A DNA stretch of 64,000 bases from Actinomadura rudentiformis (GCF_008923185.1 NZ_WBMT01000028.1:1-64000); one strand, 5' to 3'; positions 8,491-16,379 are shown, counted from the stretch's first letter. Translations and numbers: made by a program. Notes: generated by a model not told the origin, from the letters alone.

Positions 8491-9423
8491 CTATTCGCGA
8501 GCGCCCAGCGCGGCGATGAACCACTCGAAGACCGGGGTCAGGGCCGGCGGGGCCGGCCAGCCATTGATCGTCGCGAGCAGCTGCCAGTAACGCTCGGCCG
8601 CCGGATCGTTCCCGACTTCGAGACGGTTGAGCAGCTTGCGCCGGAAGTCCGCATCGTCGGAACGCCCGGTCGCCTGCGCATAAGCGGCGACGAGTTCGTC
8701 GACGAACGGCGTGGCCTCGGCGGATTCAGGGGAGACGCCCGCCGCCCTCGCTTGCTCGACCTTCGCGATCACGATCTGTGTGAGGTCGTGGTGAAGGCCG
8801 TCCTGGAAGCCGGTGTCGCGCTCCGACGCCTGGAACTCGGCCATGCGCCGGACCCGCGCCCGGAAGTCGGGCTCCTGGACGAGCTCGGCGAGCTCCACCC
8901 AGGCGTCCACCTGTTCCGGCTCGGGATCATCCGGCAGCTCCGGCATGGCCGACCGCAGCATGGCCACGAACTCGGGATTGGCGTCGAGGCCGCCGAAGGT
9001 CTCGTCGATGAAGTCGTTGATGATCCGCCGCCGCTCCTCGTCGGAGAGCTTGGCGAGCTTGTGCATGAGTTCCATCTCCTCCGGACCGGATCCGCGCTTT
9101 GCCACCGCCCGCAGCACCGCGCGGCGCAGCCGCAGCGTGCCGATCTGGGCGTCCAGGGCCTCGGCGTGCGCGGCGGCGACCTCGGCGACGGTGACCTCGC
9201 GGTCCAGCACCCGCTGGACGGTCGCAAGATCGATCCCGAGTTCGCGCAGCGTCCGCACGAGATCCAGACGGGCCAGCGCGTCCAGGTCGTACAGCCGATA
9301 GCCGGCATGGGTGCGATCGGTCGGCGGCACCACTCCGCTGTCGGAGTAGAACCGGATCGTCTTGACCGGCAGACCGGTCCGCCGCGCCAGTTCCCCGATC
9401 GTGTAGAGAGTGTCGCCGTCCAT
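8491..9423 (-). CDS. MerR family transcriptional regulator
   Basis: 310-aa protein. Residues 1-70 are a MerR winged HTH (YTIGELARRTGLPVKTIRFY), followed by the dimerisation helix and a long alpha-helical C-terminal region of unknown ligand specificity. No Cys cluster for metal binding is seen. The start is set at the ATG at 9423 rather than further upstream, because the MerR domain begins there and a MerR-type promoter ends just 7 nt before it. Upstream of and co-directional with the epoxide hydrolase gene, it may sense a toxic organic compound (inference). Confidence 0.87.
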   Translation of the reverse strand: MDGDTLYTIGELARRTGLPVKTIRFYSDSGVVPPTDRTHAGYRLYDLDALARLDLVRTLRELGIDLATVQRVLDREVTVAEVAAAHAEALDAQIGTLRLRRAVLRAVAKRGSGPEEMELMHKLAKLSDEERRRIINDFIDETFGGLDANPEFVAMLRSAMPELPDDPEPEQVDAWVELAELVQEPDFRARVRRMAEFQASERDTGFQDGLHHDLTQIVIAKVEQARAAGVSPESAEATPFVDELVAAYAQATGRSDDADFRRKLLNRLEVGNDPAAERYWQLLATINGWPAPPALTPVFEWFIAALGARE

Positions 9424-9462
9424 GTCCCCCACCTTGGGGTCTCCAGCCACTGGAGACTCAAG
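9424..9462 (-). promoter_or_regulatory. MerR-type autoregulated promoter with 19-bp spacer
   Basis: Reading the minus strand, TTGAGT (9461-9456) and CAAGGT (9436-9431) are separated by 19 bp. The spacer region contains a perfect 8-3-8 dyad, GTCTCCAG-CCA-CTGGAGAC (9439-9457). An over-long spacer with a central dyad is the hallmark of MerR-activated promoters. The -10 ends 7 nt before the ATG, so the transcript is probably leaderless. Confidence 0.7.
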
Positions 9463-9534
9463 CCGCCCATCGAAAGTCGACCATCCCACGCCCTTACGTA
9501 ATCGTCACAAAGCGCCTCAGCGCCTGAACCGCCT

Positions 9535-10035
9535 CAGCACAGAGCGCATGAGCGCGGAGCGTATGAGTGCAGGGCGTATGGGTGCGGGGGCGTATGGGTG
9601 CGGGGGCGTATGGGTGCCGGGGCGTATGGGTGCAGGGCGCATGGGCGCATGGGCGCAGAGCGCCCAGCACATGGGCACATGGGCGCCTCAGCAACCGGCG
9701 CCCAGCACGTGAGCGCACAACGCATGAGCGCATGGGCGCAGAGCGCATGAGCGCAGAGTGCATGAGGGTCCAGCACATGGGCACATGGCGCCTCAGCATG
9801 GGAGCCCAGCACGTGAGCGCATGAGCGCAGAGCGGCCGGGCGCAGAGCGCAGAGCGGCCGGGCGCAGAGCGCAGAGCGGCCGGGCGCAGAGCGCAGAGCG
9901 GCCCGGCGCAGAGCGCATGAGCGCCCGGCGCATGAGCCGCCTCAGCGCTTGAGCGCCCAGCACATGGACATATGGGCGCCTCAGCACTGGCGCTCAGCGC
10001 AGAGCGCATGAGCGCCTCAGTGCGGCGAGGGTGGA
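9535..10035. repeat. GC-rich minisatellite tract
   Basis: Noncoding region of about 500 bp made of several short repeat families. GCGTATGGGTGCGGGGGC-like 18-bp units occur four times near 9565-9640. A 22-bp unit starting GAGCGGCCGGGC is repeated four times in exact register at 9830, 9852, 9874 and 9896. A CAGCACATGGGCACATGG-type block recurs near 9665, 9772 and 9958. No reading frame shows actinobacterial codon bias. From 10036 to 10246 I see nothing further. Confidence 0.85.
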
Positions 10036-10246
10036 TGAGCGGCGGCCCCGCTATGCCCCATGAGCACGATTTAGATCGACGCAGCAGGCCATGTCCAGGC
10101 ACCGGACGACTGCGACGCCACGATCTACCGTCTGGGCTGAACGCACGGATGACCATGGGGAAGCCAGCCAGGGAAAGCGCAAAGATCGCGCACGGCCTGA
10201 GGTCGTGTGCGATCTCTGCGTCGCGGTGTAGAGCGGGTGGCGGGCC

Positions 10247-10741
10247 TCAGCCCTTGTAGCCGGGGTCGGGGATGGAAGGCGTGCCCCCTTCCTTGCGGGC
10301 CTTGCGCGCCTCCTCGACGAAGTCGCGGGAGAACAGCGCCGACAGGGTCGCGACTCCGCCGCGGTGCACCCGGACCTCCGCACTGCGGATCTCGCCGACG
10401 AGCTGCACGCGCCGGCCGGATCCGTTCTCACCGGTCCAGTCCTTGACGCGGCCGCGCCGGATAAAACGCAGGTCCCAGCTGTCGATGTCGGTGTCGTCGT
10501 CGACGAGCAACTTCACCCATGCGTGGTCGAGGTCGAGGCGGACCTCGATGTCGCCTACGGCGATCCGTGGCGAACGCAGGTCCAGTACGACGCCGCCGCG
10601 GTGGGCACGCACCTCGATGTGCCGTGCGGTCGTCCAGTGGCCGAGGCGCTTCACGGTGCGGTAGTCCGCCTGGACGCGTTCGACGGAGGCGGGGGGCACG
10701 GCCTCGGGCGCGGTGGTGTCGGGGGTCTTGGTGCTGGTCAT
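10247..10741 (-). CDS. hypothetical protein, predicted beta-rich
   Basis: 164 aa, not recognised. The ATG at 10741 is chosen because AGGAG lies 7-8 nt upstream and because the longer frame runs through the promoter palindrome. The N-terminal 25 residues are Thr/Pro-rich. The body contains two similar strands-plus-turn segments (EVRAHRGGVV and EVRVHRGGVA), suggesting an internal repeat reminiscent of bacterial putative-adhesin (DUF4097-like) beta folds, which is a guess. No signal peptide or TM segment. It is divergent from the ribonuclease remnant/barstar locus and preceded by a perfect 12-bp inverted repeat, so it is probably tightly regulated. Confidence 0.7.
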   Translation of the reverse strand: MTSTKTPDTTAPEAVPPASVERVQADYRTVKRLGHWTTARHIEVRAHRGGVVLDLRSPRIAVGDIEVRLDLDHAWVKLLVDDDTDIDSWDLRFIRRGRVKDWTGENGSGRRVQLVGEIRSAEVRVHRGGVATLSALFSRDFVEEARKARKEGGTPSIPDPGYKG

Positions 10742-10770
10742 GGTGGGTCTCCTCCCGGGCGGGTACCGAC

Positions 10771-10813
10771 TCTCATATCGAGTAGCTCTAAATAAGTGTC
10801 TCTCGATATGAGA
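10771..10813. promoter_or_regulatory. long perfect inverted repeat (operator candidate)
   Basis: TCTCATATCGAG (10771-10782) and CTCGATATGAGA (10802-10813) are perfect 12-bp complements separated by 19 bp. They are strikingly AT-rich against the surroundings and lie 30-72 bp upstream of the minus-strand ATG. ATATCGA-type half-sites are typical of PadR-like regulators, but no padR gene is in the window. Confidence 0.55.
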
Positions 10814-10919
10814 GATATTAGGAAGCGGGCCGGCCCCTGTCAAGCACGGACGTAGAAATGGCCCCAGTGGAGCACCACGGAACGGTCAGGCCAGCTCAGC
10901 GCGTCGGCGGGGCCGCCCC

Positions 10920-11063
10920 ATGTCGGGCTGTGGAACCATCACGAGAACGGGTGCCGCGATGGCGGACGCTCATCCCGACTACACCGCCGACCACTACCGC
11001 GGTTTCGTGCAGGTGGCAGACCGAGATCCGGCTTGCGGCCGGAGGGACACCGCCGGGAGATGA
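10920..11063 (+). pseudogene. C-terminal remnant of a guanyl-specific ribonuclease (barnase/RNase Sa family)
   Basis: A 47-codon frame ends 1 nt before the barstar start. Its YTADHYRGFVQV segment matches the C-terminal signature of microbial guanyl ribonucleases (YYTxDHYxxF in RNase Sa-like proteins), where the His is a catalytic residue. The preceding TRTGAA resembles the RxxTG strand before it. The N-terminal two thirds of the domain, including the catalytic Glu/Arg region, are absent; upstream DNA belongs to the divergent gene's promoter. Inference: this is a toxin gene truncated at its 5' end, leaving its immunity gene. The match is by eye and short. Confidence 0.5.
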
Positions 11064-11064
11064 C

Positions 11065-11517
11065 GTGGACGCGAAGAAGGCTTTGGACGACTTGCTCGCG
11101 GGGCGGCTGGAGCCTGGCGTCTTCCAGTGGCGCCCGCCCGCCGAGTTCAACTGGGTCGAACGGGCCGAGCAGGCCGGTACGCGAGTCTTCCGGCTGGACG
11201 GTCATGCCGTCCGGGGCAAGGAATCGTTCCTGCGGATGTGCTCTGAGGTCTTCGAGTTCCCCGACTGGTTCGGCGACAACTGGGACGCGCTTGAGGACTG
11301 CCTGACCGACTTGTCATGGGCGCCCAGCCGGAAGGGTTACCTGATCGGGTACGAGGCGTGGTTGGAACTGGCCGAGGCCGACCATGGCTCGTTCCGCACG
11401 GCCGTCGACGTGTTCGCCGAAGCCGTGGAGTCGTGGCGGGACAGCGACACCCCGATGACCGTCCTCCTCCTCGGTGAGGGCGGGACCGAGCTGTCCGGGG
11501 TGCCCGAGATGGAATGA
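11065..11517 (+). CDS. barstar family ribonuclease inhibitor
   Basis: 150 aa starting at GTG 11065 with GGGAG 6 nt upstream. The barstar fold covers residues ~30-145, with the signature FPDWFGDNWDALEDCLTDL near 75-93, whose acidic residues bind the ribonuclease active site in barnase-barstar complexes. It begins 1 nt after the ribonuclease remnant, the usual toxin-immunity order. With the toxin truncated it may be an orphan immunity gene against kin toxins, or may act on another RNase encoded elsewhere. Upstream in-frame codons back to 10858 overlap the remnant and are not used. Confidence 0.88.
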   Translation: MDAKKALDDLLAGRLEPGVFQWRPPAEFNWVERAEQAGTRVFRLDGHAVRGKESFLRMCSEVFEFPDWFGDNWDALEDCLTDLSWAPSRKGYLIGYEAWLELAEADHGSFRTAVDVFAEAVESWRDSDTPMTVLLLGEGGTELSGVPEME

Positions 11518-11544
11518 GGCCGGAGACGTATGATCTCCGGCCTC
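11516..11544 (+). terminator. terminator after barstar gene
   Basis: A perfect 11-bp stem (11516-11526 with 11534-11544) with a 7-nt loop overlaps the stop codon. No U-tract. Confidence 0.7.
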
Positions 11545-11693
11545 AAAGGTCGAGCCGCCAGGCTGTGCATCGGACGAGTGTCTCTTGGCTGTACCCGGCT
11601 CAGAGGCGCGCGGCGGGCGTCGGCGGAGGGACCGGCTCAGGGGACCGGCTTGGCCATGCACTCGGCCACGCGACTCGGCCAGGTGATCCGGGC

Positions 11694-12080
11694 TTAGTAG
11701 GTGCCTGAGTTGGACTCGTTGATGCTCCACAGCGCCGCGCCGTAGATGCCGACCACGACGATCCAGTAGAGCAGGCCGAGCGCGAGCATGATGTAACCCA
11801 TGATCAGGCCCGCGGCGGCCATGCCGCTGCCGCCCTCGCCCGTACGTCGGATCTGGCCCTGCGCGACATGTCCGAAGATGACCGCGAGGATCGAGCCGAA
11901 GCCGCAGGTGAAGATGCCGACGATGCCCAGGATCATCGAGGCGGTCGCCATGCCGTTGGTGCGGACGGCCACGGGGGCGCCGCCGTAGTAGTGATGCTGG
12001 ACCTGGGCCGGCGGGTACTGCTGCTGTGCGTAAGGGTCCTGCGATCCGTAGCCGTACGGGTCGTAAGGGGGCTGGGACAT
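11694..12080 (-). CDS. DUF4190 domain small membrane protein
   Basis: 128 aa. Residues 1-38 are a Tyr/Pro/Gln-rich cytoplasmic tail. Two hydrophobic helices follow: ~45-70, containing ASMILGIVGIF, and ~85-118. The layout (low-complexity tail, two TMs joined by a GHxAxGQIRRTGEGG loop) is typical of actinobacterial DUF4190 proteins, whose function is unknown. The ATG at 12080 has GGGAAG 3-8 nt upstream. Confidence 0.85.
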   Translation of the reverse strand: MSQPPYDPYGYGSQDPYAQQQYPPAQVQHHYYGGAPVAVRTNGMATASMILGIVGIFTCGFGSILAVIFGHVAQGQIRRTGEGGSGMAAAGLIMGYIMLALGLLYWIVVVGIYGAALWSINESNSGTY

Positions 12081-12286
12081 CGACTTCCCGATCGTTCGCG
12101 CGCCCGCCGCCGCAAATGTCGCGCGCGTGCGCTGGGGTGTGGACTGTGCGGATTATGCCAGTGTGATGCCGTGGGATGCGTGGGGGGATTCGGGGGACTT
12201 CGCGGAGTTAGATGCACCCCATGGCGCAGAAGTTCCCGCTGGAAGGCACCCTTTGGGCCGTTGGCGGGATGAAGGGGAAGGCCGGT

Positions 12287-13057
12287 TCAGGCCAGGTTGG
12301 AACGGAGCCAGGCGATGTCGTCGGCCTGACCCTCGGCGGGGGTCTCCACCACGACCGGCGCACCCGCGGCCCGTACGACGCTCAGGATCAACTCCGGGTC
12401 GATGGTGCCCGTGCCGAGATTGGCGTGACGGTCGGCCCCGGAGTCGAACGCGTCGCGGCTGTCATTGCAGTGGACCAGGTCGATCCGCCCGGTGATGGCC
12501 TTGATCCGGTCGACCGCGTCGATGAGCTCCTCGCCGGCCGCGTGCGCGTGACACGTGTCGAGGCAGAAGCCGATCTTGTCGTCGAGCCCGGGAACCCCGG
12601 ACAGCACCTCCCACAGCCGTGCGATGCGCTCGAACTTGCGCGCCATGGCGTTGCCGCCGCCGGCCGTGTTCTCGATGTAGACGGGGATGGGGCACTCAAT
12701 GCGTTCGAAGACCTTGCGCCAGTTTTCGAAGCCGGTCTCGGGATCGTCGTCCTTCAGCACATGCCCGCCGTGGACGATCAGGGCCTTGGCGCCGATCGAG
12801 GCGGCCGCCTCCAGCTGCTGGGTGAGGTTCTTCCGGCTGGGAATGCGGATCCGGTTGTTGGAGGTCGCCACGTTGATCGTGTACGGGGCGTGCACGTAGA
12901 CGTCGACATCGGAGTCCTTGACGGCCTCGACGCCCTCGGGCAGGACGGGCTTCTTCCAGCCCTGCGGGTCACCGAGGAAGAACTGCACGACCTCGGCCTC
13001 GATGGCGCGAGCGTTGTCGAGCGGGTTGGTCTGGTCGACGTGGGCTCCGATGCGCAT
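12287..13057 (-). CDS. nfo: deoxyribonuclease IV (AP endonuclease, Nfo family)
   Basis: 256-aa TIM-barrel AP endonuclease 2 family protein that would incise DNA at abasic sites in base excision repair. The start MRIGAHV is characteristic. Metal-ligand motifs follow the family order: HAPYTIN (~56), IVHGGH (~92), YIENTAGGGN (~125), FCLDTCHAHAAG (~160) and VHCNDSRDAFDSGADRHANLG (~193). The length is slightly below E. coli Nfo (285). A TAGGCT -10 (13070-13065 on the minus strand) ends 7 nt before the ATG, so the mRNA may be leaderless. Confidence 0.93.
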   Translation of the reverse strand: MRIGAHVDQTNPLDNARAIEAEVVQFFLGDPQGWKKPVLPEGVEAVKDSDVDVYVHAPYTINVATSNNRIRIPSRKNLTQQLEAAASIGAKALIVHGGHVLKDDDPETGFENWRKVFERIECPIPVYIENTAGGGNAMARKFERIARLWEVLSGVPGLDDKIGFCLDTCHAHAAGEELIDAVDRIKAITGRIDLVHCNDSRDAFDSGADRHANLGTGTIDPELILSVVRAAGAPVVVETPAEGQADDIAWLRSNLA

Positions 13058-13250
13058 GCACCCGAGCCTAGCCGCGCCCTCGGACAGTTCGGGCGCGCCC
13101 GGCCAAGGAGAACCGCCTCACGTCCTCGAACCAGCCGAGGCCAACCCTGCTTGTGCAGACGCGTTCAGACGAACAGGAGCAGCCGCCGCGACTTGCTACG
13201 GCGAACACCGCGCCTCGGCACGGCAGACATTGCAACCTGGCGTGCGGACG

Positions 13251-14065
13251 TTACCTACTCGCGTGGCGGATCCTGCAGGTTGGCGAGCGGATGCTGCCAA
13301 CGTGGCGCAGGCGGGTGCTGCGACTTGGCGTGGCGAGCGCCGCGATTTGGCGTGGGGACGTGACCTGCTTGCGTGGCGGACGCTGCAGCTTGGTGTGCGG
13401 GTGCTGTCAGCCTGGCGCGGGCGGATGCTGCGACCTGGCGTGGCACGCGCCGCGATTGGGGTGCGGGCGTGACCTGCTTGCGTGGCGGACGCTGCAGCTT
13501 GGCGTGGCGAGCGCCGCGATTTGGCGTGGGGACCTTACCTGCTTGCGTAGCGGATCCTGCAGCGTGGGCGTGCGGGTGCCGTCAACTTGGCGCAAGCGGA
13601 TGCTACGACCTGGCGCGTGCGGGTGCTGCGGCCTGGCGTGGCGGGCGCCGCGATTTGGCGTGGGGACCTTACCTGCTTGCGTGGCGGACGCTGCATGGGC
13701 GTGCGGGTGCTGTCAGCTTGGCGCGGGCAGGCGCTGCGACCTGGCGCGGGCGGATGCTGACCTGGCGTGGCGGGTGCCGTGACTGGGGGCGTTACCTACT
13801 TGCGTAGCGGATGTTGTGACCTGGCGTGGCGGGCGCTGCAGCTTGGCGTGTGGATGCCGTCAACTTGGCGCAGGCGGATGCTGCGACGTGGCGTGGCGGG
13901 CGCCGTGACTTGGCGTGCGGGCGTTACCTGCCTGCGTGGCGGATGCTGCGACGTGGCGTGGCAGGCGCCGCAGGGACGTGACCTGCTTGCGTGGTGGGCG
14001 CTGCGGCTGGGCATGCGGTGCTGTCAGCTTGGCGCGGGCGGATGCTGCCGACTTGGTATCGCGGG
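13251..14065. repeat. higher-order minisatellite array
   Basis: About 800 bp of noncoding repeats. A T-T/G-ACCTGCTTGCGTGGCGGA anchor recurs eight times (13251, 13361, 13470, 13535, 13669, 13792, 13924, 13979). Between anchors are variable numbers of ~14-20-bp TGGCGTGGCGGGCGCTGCGAC-like subunits. Spacings of 110, 109, 65, 134, 123, 132 and 55 are mostly not multiples of three, so the frames that run through it are not conserved protein. Degenerate flanks extend from about 13200 to 14095; nothing else is seen up to 14210. Confidence 0.85.
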
Positions 14066-14210
14066 CCTGCAACTTGGCATGGCGAAGTCCTAGCGGGGTC
14101 CGCCCACTGGGACGAGACCCTGCGCGGAGTGCCGACGCCGCGCCGCGTACTGCTCAACTAACAAGGCTCAGGACCGAATCCTGGCCGGAGAGCGGTCGGC
14201 GCAGGACGCG

Positions 14211-14447
14211 CTATGGAGTGAAGCCGCCGTGGCGTAGGGCGAAGGCCGTGCCGACGAATGAGGCGACCATCCCGACCACGTTCAGCCAGCGTTCGCCGGT
14301 GGTGGCCGAGACCATCTGGGAGTAGAGAGCGAGCGGAAGCCCGATCACGCCGGCGATGGCGCCGAAGAAATGCGTCTCCGGGATGAATCCCAGGACGAGC
14401 GCGAGCAGTCCGATGACGATGGCGGCGACCGCGAGGGAGTTCTCCAT
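14211..14447 (-). CDS. small integral membrane protein, unknown function
   Basis: 78 aa from ATG 14447 (GGAG 12-15 nt upstream), starting MENSLAVAAIVIGLLALVL. An alternative ATG at 14516 adds 23 residues and has GGAGGGGG 9 nt upstream; I cannot choose firmly. It is predicted to have three short hydrophobic helices (8-25, 30-45, 54-70). No recognised family. Confidence 0.65.
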   Translation of the reverse strand: MENSLAVAAIVIGLLALVLGFIPETHFFGAIAGVIGLPLALYSQMVSATTGERWLNVVGMVASFVGTAFALRHGGFTP

Positions 14448-14691
14448 CGGGTGCCGTTCTCCGTCGGTGTTGAGGCTGATCACCGAACGCTTCTGACCGG
14501 CTGCCTCCTGTGGCATGGGGCCACACCCCCTCCAGGTGTGAGTGTCCTCATCGTTGCTTGTGGGGCGTTCCGTCCCGGGCGGGACGGACGTATCGCGTCC
14601 GTAAAGGGATTCCCGGGAGCACTGAGGATCAACCGGCGGGCGGGAGCGGAAAATGTCCGCCGGACCCGGTACGGTCGAACATGAATTCGAG

Positions 14692-14718
14692 GACGGCCCG
14701 CCGGCTGGGCGGGCCGTC
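14692..14718 (+). promoter_or_regulatory. perfect hairpin in leader of small gene
   Basis: An 11-bp perfect stem (14692-14702 with 14708-14718) with a GGCTG loop lies 38 nt before the GTG start of the 55-aa gene. There is no plus-strand gene immediately upstream needing a terminator, so it may be a 5' UTR structure, or a terminator of an unseen transcript. Confidence 0.4.
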
Positions 14719-14756
14719 CGCCCTGAGGGGAAGCAGGGAACGCGAGGAGGTGCACG

Positions 14757-14924
14757 GTGAAGGCGAGTGATTTCACGGTCATCGGCGACGCCGAGCTTGT
14801 CGAGGAACTGTCGGTGCTGACGACCCAGACAGCCAGGATGCGGGCCCGGATGGCCGACATCATGGCCGAGTTGGAACGCCGGCGCTGCGCGCGGCCCCCC
14901 GCCACGCGCTCTGCCAGGCGCTGA
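14757..14924 (+). CDS. small hypothetical protein (55 aa)
   Basis: Short frame with an excellent GAGGAGG ribosome-binding site 6 nt before the GTG start. The protein begins MKASDFTVIGDAELVEEL and contains a heptad-like helix (LTTQTARMRARMADIMAEL), then an Arg-rich tail with one Cys. Codon third positions are GC-rich, supporting coding. No family recognised. It sits 233 nt upstream of rpsF in the same direction. Confidence 0.6.
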   Translation: MKASDFTVIGDAELVEELSVLTTQTARMRARMADIMAELERRRCARPPATRSARR

Positions 14925-15007
14925 CGCGGGGTTCACCGGCTGTGCCCGGCCGTGGCCCGGGCCAAAGGGTTGCGGCGACGGGGATCGCGTGTTGCTGCGC
15001 ACATAGC

Positions 15008-15126
15008 CTGACACGCTGCAAACTCTTGGTAGCCTGTATCGGTCTCGCGGTAGGCGCCCCGGTCACGAAGGCCGGCACCGCTCCGCGGGAGACGCAACAG
15101 CCCTCCTGTCACGGAGAGACCGTGAC
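15008..15126 (+). promoter_or_regulatory. rpsF operon promoter candidate and leader hairpin
   Basis: CTGACA (15008-15013) and TAGCCT (15030-15035) with a 16-bp spacer form a plausible promoter. In the leader, GTCACGG (15108-15114) pairs perfectly with CCGTGAC (15120-15126) around an AGAGA loop just upstream of the rpsF ribosome-binding site (AGGAGG at 15141). The position would suit autogenous control by S6:S18, but I do not see the known S6:S18 motif clearly. Confidence 0.4.
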
Positions 15127-15157
15127 CGCACCAGTCCAGAGGAGGTAGGGACACATC

Positions 15158-15448
15158 ATGCGTCGTTACGAACTCATGGCCATCCTCGACCCGGCCATCG
15201 ACGAGCGCACCGTCACCACGTCGCTCGACCCGTTCCTGAAGGTCGTCAAGGACGGCGGCGGGAGCGTCGAGAAGGTCGACATCTGGGGCCGGCGCCGCCT
15301 CGCGTACGACATCCAGAAGAAGTCCGAAGGCATCTACGCGGTGGTCGACCTCACGGCCGAGCCTGCCACGGTCAAGGAGCTCGACCGGCAGCTGAACCTG
15401 AGCGAGACGATCCTGCGTACGAAGGTCATCCGCCCCGAGGTCCACTGA
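15158..15448 (+). CDS. rpsF: 30S ribosomal protein S6
   Basis: 96 aa, full length for the family. It starts MRRYELMAILDP, typical of actinobacterial S6, with IWGRRRLAYDIQKKSEGIY in the core. S6 binds S18 and the 16S rRNA platform. First gene of the rpsF-ssb-rpsR-rplI operon; AGGAGG lies 12 nt upstream of the ATG. Confidence 0.98.
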   Translation: MRRYELMAILDPAIDERTVTTSLDPFLKVVKDGGGSVEKVDIWGRRRLAYDIQKKSEGIYAVVDLTAEPATVKELDRQLNLSETILRTKVIRPEVH

Positions 15449-15500
15449 GCCAGGCGCCCCGCGTCAGGCCCAGGCCCTCATATCCGCCGGAGCGAGCCCA

Positions 15501-16058
15501 ATGGCAGGCGACACCGTAATCACGATCGTCGGGAACCTCGTGGAGGACCCGAACCTGCGCTTCACCCCCAGCGGCCAGGCGGTCGCGTCGTTCCGCATCG
15601 CGTCGACCCCGCGGTTCTTCGACCGCCAGGCGAACGAGTGGAAGGACGGCGAGGCCCTCTTCCTGACCTGCAACGTCTGGCGGCAGGCGGCGGAGAACTG
15701 CGCCGAGAGCCTGCAGCGCGGCATGCGGGTGATCGTGCAGGGGCGCCTCAAGCAGCGGTCGTACGAGACCCGTGAGGGCGAGAAGCGCACCGTCTTCGAG
15801 GTCGAGGTCGACGAGGTCGGCCCCTCGCTGCGCAATGCCACCGCCAAGGTCAACAAGACCCAGCGGCAGGGCGGCGGCGGCTTCGGCGGCGGGGGCGGCG
15901 GCTACGGCGGCGGTGCCGCTGCGGGCGGCGGCTTCGGCGGCGGCCAAGGCGGCCAGGGCGGGCAGAGTGGTCAGGGCGGTGCCCCGGCCGACGACCCCTG
16001 GGCCACCGGCGGCGGCTCCGGCGGGGGCGGCGGCTTCTCCGACGACCCGCCGTTCTAA
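15501..16058 (+). CDS. ssb: single-stranded DNA-binding protein
   Basis: 185 aa. The OB fold spans residues 1-115 (MAGDTVITIVGNLVEDPNLR start). A Gly-rich linker of about 60 residues with GGFGGG/GQGG units follows, then the acidic C-terminal tip DDPPF that recruits replication and repair proteins. Encoded 52 nt after rpsF in the conserved S6-SSB-S18-L9 operon, and near dnaB as in other actinobacteria. Confidence 0.97.
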   Translation: MAGDTVITIVGNLVEDPNLRFTPSGQAVASFRIASTPRFFDRQANEWKDGEALFLTCNVWRQAAENCAESLQRGMRVIVQGRLKQRSYETREGEKRTVFEVEVDEVGPSLRNATAKVNKTQRQGGGGFGGGGGGYGGGAAAGGGFGGGQGGQGGQSGQGGAPADDPWATGGGSGGGGGFSDDPPF

Positions 16059-16124
16059 GCAAGACCAAGCAATCCGACAACGTCCATTCCCGCGTGAGCG
16101 GGGCTCTACATAAGGAGCACCACG

Positions 16125-16361
16125 ATGGCGAAGCCACCTCCTCGCAAGCCGAAGAAGAAGGTTTGCGTGTTCTGCCAGGAGAAGATCTCCTACGTCGACT
16201 ACAAGGACACCGGCCTGCTGCGGAAGTTCATCTCCGACCGCGGCAAGATCCGGGCCCGTCGCGTGACCGGCAACTGCACCCAGCACCAGCGCGACGTCGC
16301 GACGGCGATCAAGAATGCCCGCGAGATGGCGCTGCTGCCGTACACCAGCACCGCTCGCTGA
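16125..16361 (+). CDS. rpsR: 30S ribosomal protein S18
   Basis: 78 aa, full length. It carries the CVFC pair (residues 14 and 17) and a third Cys in GNCTQHQ, so it resembles the Cys-containing (zinc-binding) S18 form rather than the Cys-free paralogue induced on zinc starvation. AAGGAG lies 8 nt before the ATG. Confidence 0.97.
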   Translation: MAKPPPRKPKKKVCVFCQEKISYVDYKDTGLLRKFISDRGKIRARRVTGNCTQHQRDVATAIKNAREMALLPYTSTAR

Positions 16362-16379
16362 GTCAGGAGGATCTGAACC

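Noticed and set aside
9535..10035. CRISPR array
   Set aside because: Repeats are contiguous or irregular, without unique spacers of constant length, and no cas genes are present.
9494..10156. His/Pro/Cys-rich repeat protein on the minus strand
   Set aside because: It arises from a noncoding minisatellite; repeat periods of 22 bp break the frame.
10858..11064. 69-residue N-terminal extension of barstar
   Set aside because: It overlaps the ribonuclease remnant in another frame; GTG 11065 has a ribosome-binding site and gives a normal barstar.
13153..13782. Cys/Trp-rich repeat protein on the plus strand
   Set aside because: Repeat spacings are mostly not multiples of three, so the peptide repeat is not maintained; no good start signal.
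13251..14065. CRISPR array or invertase crossover sites
   Set aside because: Spacing varies from 55 to 134 bp and the spacers are themselves repeats; no recombinase gene is near.
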